A stretch of DNA of 64,000 nucleotides, from the NCBI RefSeq assembly GCF_041435495.1, contig NZ_CP108644.1, positions 6,805,501 to 6,869,500 of the forward strand, in the 5' to 3' direction. This DNA comes from Streptomyces sp. NBC_01116 (lineage in GTDB: Bacteria > Actinomycetota > Actinomycetes > Streptomycetales > Streptomycetaceae). The notes below the pieces were generated by a model, which saw only the letters and a list, made by a program, of their open reading frames with translations, was not told the DNA's origin and ran no database searches. The position numbers and the translations under genes were made by a program. Positions 59,546 to 64,000 of this stretch are shown piece by piece (within the stretch, counting starts at the first letter, position 1; every line of letters begins with the position of its first letter).

Positions 59546-60952
59546 TCAGCTGTGGGCGGCGGGTCGGCCCAGCCGCCGTACGGTCAGCGCGGTGAGACAG
59601 AGCACGGCAGCACCGCAGCTCAGCGGCAGCGCCGCGGTGCCCGGTGGCGCGCCGGTCAGCGCCCCCGCGCCGGAGAACGCCGCCGCGGTGAGACATACGG
59701 CGGCCGGCGGCCAGGCGGTGCCGAACGCCTGAAGCAGCAGGGAGACCCACAGCGTTGCGGCGAGCAGCAGCAGGGTGGCGGGTTCGGCGTTCACGAGCAG
59801 TGCCGCCGGCGTCAGGGGGCCGAGGTACACCAGCAGGCAGCCGGCGAGAACGGCGGCGGAGCGGGCCCGGAACCCGCCGAGCGTTCTCGTGGACCGCAGT
59901 GCCGCCACCGACAGGCCGCGGTAGCGGTACAGCAGCCACTCGGCCGGCCCCATGCTCAAGGTCAGCACGATCACGGCCCAGGGATGGTCCCGGCCGGCCA
60001 GGAACACGAGTGATCCGGCGGCCAGTCCGAACAGGCCGTACGGCAGGGACGGCCACAGCCCCAAACGCGCGGTACCGGGCGCGGCCGGGGCCGAGCGGGT
60101 GGCGCGCAGCGCCCAGCCGGCCGCGGCGACCGTGCCGAGGAGCGACAGCAGCGGCAACCCGGCGCGGAGTGCGTTCCCGGGTTCCCACCACAGCAGCGAC
60201 GCCCCGCCGACGGTGACCGGCACGAGGGCCGCCAGCAGCAGCCGTTCGCGGCCCAGTACGAGCAGCACACCGGCCGCCGCGAGGTAAGCGGACTGGGCCG
60301 TGACGGCCAGGGCCGTCACGGCCGACCCCGAGAGGGCGGCGCCGGCGGCGGCGGCCGCGGCAGCGCCCAGCGGCGCCCCCTTCGCGAGGGTGCGGCCCGC
60401 CTCCAGCCGCCCGGTCGCCAGGCGCACGTACGCCCGGTGGCCCAGTGCCTGGTTCCACGCCCACGAGATGAGCCCGGCCACCACCAGCGCCCGCACCGCG
60501 CCGTCAGGAGGCAGCAGCCGCCCGGCGAGCGCGTACGCGAGGCCGGGGAGCGCGAACAGCAGCCCTCGCAAGGCGCAGCGCACATGGTCGGGCCGCCAGG
60601 TATCGGCGGGACGGGGCGGCTCGGGGAACGACCGCGGTACACGCCGGTACAACGCCGTCGCGAGCGAGAACAGGTCGGTGTGCCCGTACTTCTCCCGGAT
60701 CAGGTCGCCGGTGAGGCCCTCGGACTCCAGCAGGGCGGCGACCTCGTAGGGGTGGACCGCGGGTGCTATACGGTCGGCCAGTGCGGCGGCCAGCTCGTCG
60801 ACCGCGTCGGCTCGCGCCCCGTGGCCGGGCAGGACCGGGGCCGGCGGGTGCGGGCCGGCGAGGCGCAGCGCGAGGGTGCGGTCGTCGGCGAGGCGCAGGG
60901 CCAGCGTGTGCTGCTCCGCGCCGCCCGGTTCCAGCGGCATGGGCCCACTCAT
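59546..60952 (-). CDS. Polytopic membrane protein, possible PelG-like exporter
   Basis: 468 aa. A soluble N-terminal domain (about 1-120) is followed by about 10-12 hydrophobic segments (LLFALPGLAYALAGRLL onward). Topology and length are like PelG, the MOP-type partner of PelF, and the gene is directly coupled to a PelF-like gene (ATGA overlap). No family motif is clear, so the call depends on context. Confidence 0.6.
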   Translation of the reverse strand: MSGPMPLEPGGAEQHTLALRLADDRTLALRLAGPHPPAPVLPGHGARADAVDELAAALADRIAPAVHPYEVAALLESEGLTGDLIREKYGHTDLFSLATALYRRVPRSFPEPPRPADTWRPDHVRCALRGLLFALPGLAYALAGRLLPPDGAVRALVVAGLISWAWNQALGHRAYVRLATGRLEAGRTLAKGAPLGAAAAAAAGAALSGSAVTALAVTAQSAYLAAAGVLLVLGRERLLLAALVPVTVGGASLLWWEPGNALRAGLPLLSLLGTVAAAGWALRATRSAPAAPGTARLGLWPSLPYGLFGLAAGSLVFLAGRDHPWAVIVLTLSMGPAEWLLYRYRGLSVAALRSTRTLGGFRARSAAVLAGCLLVYLGPLTPAALLVNAEPATLLLLAATLWVSLLLQAFGTAWPPAAVCLTAAAFSGAGALTGAPPGTAALPLSCGAAVLCLTALTVRRLGRPAAHS

Positions 60953-62472
60953 CCGACCGCGCTCCTCACCGGTGAACTGCCCACCGTCGTCGGCGCGTGT
61001 TCCTCTACGGCCGAGAATGCTCTCCGGCCGCCGGACTCGGACAGCTCCTGGTAGATGGAACGGAAGGTGTCGATGGTCTGCCGGAGGGTGAACTGCTCGA
61101 TCACTCTGAGCCGGGCCCCCTCGCCCATCGTCCGGCGCCGCTCGGCGTCGGCCAGCAACTCCAGGGCCGCGTGGGCCATCGCGGCCGGATCGCGGGGCGG
61201 CACGACGAGACCGGTGTCGCCGACTGCCTCCCGGACGCCGCCCACGTCCGTGGAGACGGTCGCCCGCCCGCATGACATGGCTTCGATCAGGGTGAAGGGG
61301 AAGCCCTCGCTGATGCTGGAGAGCATCACGACGTTTCCCGCCGCGTAGGCGTCCCTGATGTCCTCGACCCGGCCCTCGAAAGTGACCGCGGCGGCCTGGC
61401 CCAGCTCCGCGGCCAGCGCCTCGCACCTGTCCCGGTAGGCCTCCCCGCCGCGCGGCGTGCCGCCGAACAGGCGCAGCCGCGCGGCCGGCATCCGCTCCCG
61501 TACGAGGGCGAAGGCGCGGATCAGGGTCTCCAGGTCCTTGATCGGGTCGACGCGGCCGGCCCAGCTGAGGACGGGGTCGGCAGGTTCCGGGCCGGCGGGC
61601 GGAAACGCGGCGGGGTCCACACCGTTGTAGACCGTCCTGATCGCATCGGGCGCGGCGCCTCCGTGCTCCTCCCAGAGCCGGTTGTAGCGGTTGCCCGGGG
61701 TGATCAGGGCGGCCCGCCGGTAGGTCTCCTCCGCCAGCAGCCGGAAGAAGCCCAGCACGAGCGCCTTCACCGGCCACCGGTAGGGAGCGGTGCGGTATCC
61801 GAGGTAGCGCTCGCGCAAATACACGCCGTGCTCGGTGAGCAGCAGCGGCACACCGTGCCGTTCCAGCGCGGCGAGGCCCGGCAGGGCCGCCACGCCTCCG
61901 CTGACCGCGTGCGCCACTCCCACCTCCGGGTACGGTGCGGCCAGCGGACGCAGGGCGTGCTCCAGCAGTGCGGTCGCGGTCACCGCGTCCTGCAGGGTCG
62001 GCCGGGCCTCGCGCGCCGCGAGCCCGGGCCGGTTCCAGAGGGCCGTCAGGATGCCGATGGCATGGTCTCCGCGCAGGAAAGGACTGAGCCTGGCGTCCTG
62101 GGCGGCCCGCGCCAGCGCGTACAGAGCCGGGCCGAAACCGCCTTCCGCGCGCGGGTCGAGCAGTGCGGTCACGAACCGCTCGTAGGACTCGGCGAGCCGT
62201 CTGCGGTGGTCTCCGCGCGGCGCCCGCCCCTCAGGGGTGGGACCCCACATGGGGACGGAGACGATGCGGCCGATGTGGGCGGGGGCGTCCCAGACGACCG
62301 GCTCGCGGCCGGTGCCGGTGACGGCGATCACGTCGAACGCGATGTCCGGCATGCCGGTGACGAGTTGGTCGCACCAGACGCTCACACCACCGTGACTGTG
62401 CGGGTAGGTGCCTTCGGTGAGCAGGGTGACGCGCGACACGCCGGAGTGTGGCGCGCCGTGGGGAAAGTACAT
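60949..62472 (-). CDS. PelF-like glycosyltransferase family 4
   Basis: 507 aa. The N-terminus LLTEGTYPHSHGGVSVWCDQ is the hallmark of PelF-type enzymes, which polymerise UDP-GalNAc/GlcNAc. HGVYLRERYLGY and TPGNRYNRLWEEHG are also typical. The C-terminal GT-B half contains WAGRVDPIKDLETLIRAFAL and the donor motif EGFPFTLIEAMSCGRATVS. It overlaps the polytopic protein gene by 4 nt and lies 100 nt after the deacetylase-like gene. It is the likely polymerase of the Pel-like locus. Confidence 0.88.
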   Translation of the reverse strand: MYFPHGAPHSGVSRVTLLTEGTYPHSHGGVSVWCDQLVTGMPDIAFDVIAVTGTGREPVVWDAPAHIGRIVSVPMWGPTPEGRAPRGDHRRRLAESYERFVTALLDPRAEGGFGPALYALARAAQDARLSPFLRGDHAIGILTALWNRPGLAAREARPTLQDAVTATALLEHALRPLAAPYPEVGVAHAVSGGVAALPGLAALERHGVPLLLTEHGVYLRERYLGYRTAPYRWPVKALVLGFFRLLAEETYRRAALITPGNRYNRLWEEHGGAAPDAIRTVYNGVDPAAFPPAGPEPADPVLSWAGRVDPIKDLETLIRAFALVRERMPAARLRLFGGTPRGGEAYRDRCEALAAELGQAAAVTFEGRVEDIRDAYAAGNVVMLSSISEGFPFTLIEAMSCGRATVSTDVGGVREAVGDTGLVVPPRDPAAMAHAALELLADAERRRTMGEGARLRVIEQFTLRQTIDTFRSIYQELSESGGRRAFSAVEEHAPTTVGSSPVRSAVG

Positions 62473-62572
62473 CGATCTGCTCCACGGCCGGGAAGTGAGG
62501 TTGTCGGGCCCGGGGGTCGCGGGCCCGTCCCGGCCGCCGCACCGGCGACCGGGACAGGAGGGCGTACGCCTG

Positions 62573-64000
62573 TCAGCGCTCCGCGCCGTAGCGGACCTGC
62601 TCCGCGACGCCGGAAGGCACTTCGGTCCGCGGTGCGGCGTCCGTCGGTGCGCCGGTCACGGCGGGCCTCCCGTACGGCCCGTCCGCCACGGCCGGCGGGC
62701 CCGCGGACACGGGCAGGTCCAGGCTGTAGGGCAGGCCGTCGGTCGAGGCCCAGCCGGAGACCTTGCCGGCGTAGGGAGCTCCGAAGCCGGTGCCGCCGTG
62801 CTGGGTACCGGCCGGCATGGTGGCCGCGATCGCCACGCCCCCGGGAGCCCGCACGGTCACGCTGTCGCCGATCCGGTAGGCGGTGACCTGGCCCGCGTCG
62901 AGGGCGGCCCGCCAGGCTGCCCTGCGCTGCATCTCGACGCCGATGTCCTTCATGCGGAGATTCACCACGGGGGTGCCGCCGGTGAACAGGTCGTCGTAGG
63001 CGCCGAGCACACCGTCGAGCACCGGATAGGCGATGCGGTCCTCGGCGAGGTTCGACTGGTGGATGAAGTGGGGCTTGGGGTCGTTGGAGAGGACGTGCCC
63101 CAGCGCGATCCGGGTCTCCAGCGGGACGATGTGGTCGGTGTAGCCGGTGGCGATGTCCAGCGGCGCCGCCAGGCAGGTGGAGGTGGCGGGGTTGTCCTCA
63201 CAGATCCCGCTGCCGCCCTGGGCGCGCCCGGTGTAGATCCAGTTGTACTCGTCGACCTGCTCGGCTTCCCGCCCGGCGTTGTAGAAGACGTTCATCGGGT
63301 AGCGGGAGACGGTCGTGGCGGTGCCGACCCGGCGCTGCACGGGGTCGCGGGAGTTGTCCGAACCCAGCCACTCGATGCCCGTGTCGGTGAGGGCGGGCCC
63401 CAGGTTGGGGTTGTCCACGGGCTGCTGAGGGGTCACCTTCAGGCCGGAGTGTTCGCCGGTGACCAACTCTTCGCTCCTGAGCGGGAGTCCGGCTGCCACG
63501 CCCCACGCCTCGTTGGTCGCGATCTCGTCGGCGATCTCGTTCCGGCCGACCCACCGGGTGGATCCGTCCGGGTTCTTCGCGCACGTCCACGGCACCACGC
63601 TCGTGTTCTGCACGCAGCCCAGGAAGGCGTGGGTGTAGGTGTGGTTGATCCAGCGGAACTGGTCCCGGCCGGCTATGAGCCTGTCGGCGAGGGCATCCTG
63701 GCCGCCGTTGTCCTCGCGGTGGTCGAGGGTGCCGGAGGCGTTGTAGGCGAAGTCGAGTGTGAAGTCCCGGCGGTTCTGCCAGGCGGTGGCGTGATCCACG
63801 TCGGCCGGGACCATGCGGATCGGGTTCGGGGTGCCCTCGCCCGGCTGACAGTCCACGTCGCCGGGCGTGCAGTTGAGCACGGTGTCCCAGCGGTCGTCAG
63901 CGGCGAAGACGTCGTCGACGTGGACCGCGAAGTAGTTGCGGTCGGCGCCGAGGTGCACGCCACCGGTCATCCACTCCACGATGCCTCTGGCCAGCAGTCG
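62573..64000 (-). CDS. Secreted polysaccharide deacetylase-like protein (Agd3-type), N-terminus outside window
   Basis: At least 475 aa visible; the frame is open to the window edge, so the start and any signal peptide lie beyond 64000. A metal-binding Asp pair in NYFAVHVDDVFAADDRW and His residues in RWINHTYTHAFLGC match the D-H-H triad of carbohydrate esterases. The layout resembles Agd3, a fungal N-acetylgalactosamine deacetylase, and related bacterial proteins. By context it would deacetylate the polymer made by the PelF-like enzyme. The C-terminal part (about residues 380-475 of the visible segment) is a beta-rich tail. Confidence 0.78.
   Translation of the reverse strand, partial: RLLARGIVEWMTGGVHLGADRNYFAVHVDDVFAADDRWDTVLNCTPGDVDCQPGEGTPNPIRMVPADVDHATAWQNRRDFTLDFAYNASGTLDHREDNGGQDALADRLIAGRDQFRWINHTYTHAFLGCVQNTSVVPWTCAKNPDGSTRWVGRNEIADEIATNEAWGVAAGLPLRSEELVTGEHSGLKVTPQQPVDNPNLGPALTDTGIEWLGSDNSRDPVQRRVGTATTVSRYPMNVFYNAGREAEQVDEYNWIYTGRAQGGSGICEDNPATSTCLAAPLDIATGYTDHIVPLETRIALGHVLSNDPKPHFIHQSNLAEDRIAYPVLDGVLGAYDDLFTGGTPVVNLRMKDIGVEMQRRAAWRAALDAGQVTAYRIGDSVTVRAPGGVAIAATMPAGTQHGGTGFGAPYAGKVSGWASTDGLPYSLDLPVSAGPPAVADGPYGRPAVTGAPTDAAPRTEVPSGVAEQVRYGAER

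Overview
The window is very GC-rich, with GC-biased third codon positions, GTG starts, overlapping stop/start junctions and long antisense shadow frames. Together with an Mrp antiporter, conservon-type signalling genes, SpoIIE phosphatases and an iron box of the DtxR/DmdR type, this points to a Streptomyces (or close relative) chromosome. No rRNA, tRNA, CRISPR array, insertion sequence or prophage was seen.

Layout. (1) 1-2676: end of a Mrp/Mnh Na+/H+ antiporter operon (D, E, F, G). (2) 2784-4576: a MOSC protein, a CDP-alcohol phosphatidyltransferase and a convergent cytidylyltransferase. (3) 4729-19613: a Wzx/Wzy-type exopolysaccharide locus with three glycosyltransferases, a Wzz-like chain-length protein, flippase, polymerase, a lipoprotein, a secreted LamG protein, Gmd and Fcl (GDP-mannose to GDP-fucose) and a polyprenyl-phosphate sugar transferase. 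(4) 19867-22481: a three-gene ABC-2 type exporter. (5) 22655-25609: an iron-box promoter driving two exported proteins that share a neocarzinostatin-like domain, one with a sortase-type anchor. (6) 25731-29083: a multi-domain SpoIIE phosphatase/anti-sigma kinase-like protein and an AlkB-like dioxygenase. (7) 29151-33780: aldehyde dehydrogenase, APC permease and GMC oxidoreductase, probably an import-and-oxidise pathway for an amine/alcohol. (8) 34054-35686: a CHMI-like isomerase and an FAD monooxygenase. (9) 35791-43640: a nitrate/nitrite-sensing (NIT) sensor kinase and a Roadblock protein (CvnA/CvnB-like) followed by a complete branched-chain amino acid/amide-type ABC transporter with fused permeases.

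(10) 44029-51716 is the most unusual part. Two membrane-anchored TIR-WD40 proteins flank a two-TM protein of unknown function and a lipoprotein. Both TIR domains keep the W-V-x-[KR]-E motif that holds the catalytic glutamate of NAD-cleaving TIRs, and an 8-bp tandem array lies just before the first gene. (11) 51914-55114: an imine-reductase-like oxidoreductase with paired operator-like sites, then small unknowns, including a protein with only a sigma region 2-like segment and a small secreted protein. (12) 55285-64000: a compact minus-strand set that resembles a Pel/galactosaminogalactan-type exopolysaccharide locus: GH114 hydrolase, spherulin-4-like protein, epimerase, nucleotidyltransferase, LegB-like dehydratase, polytopic membrane protein, PelF-like glycosyltransferase and a deacetylase-like protein cut by the window end.

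The window therefore carries two separate polysaccharide loci, one Wzx/Wzy-type and one Pel-like, with transport, redox and signalling modules between them.
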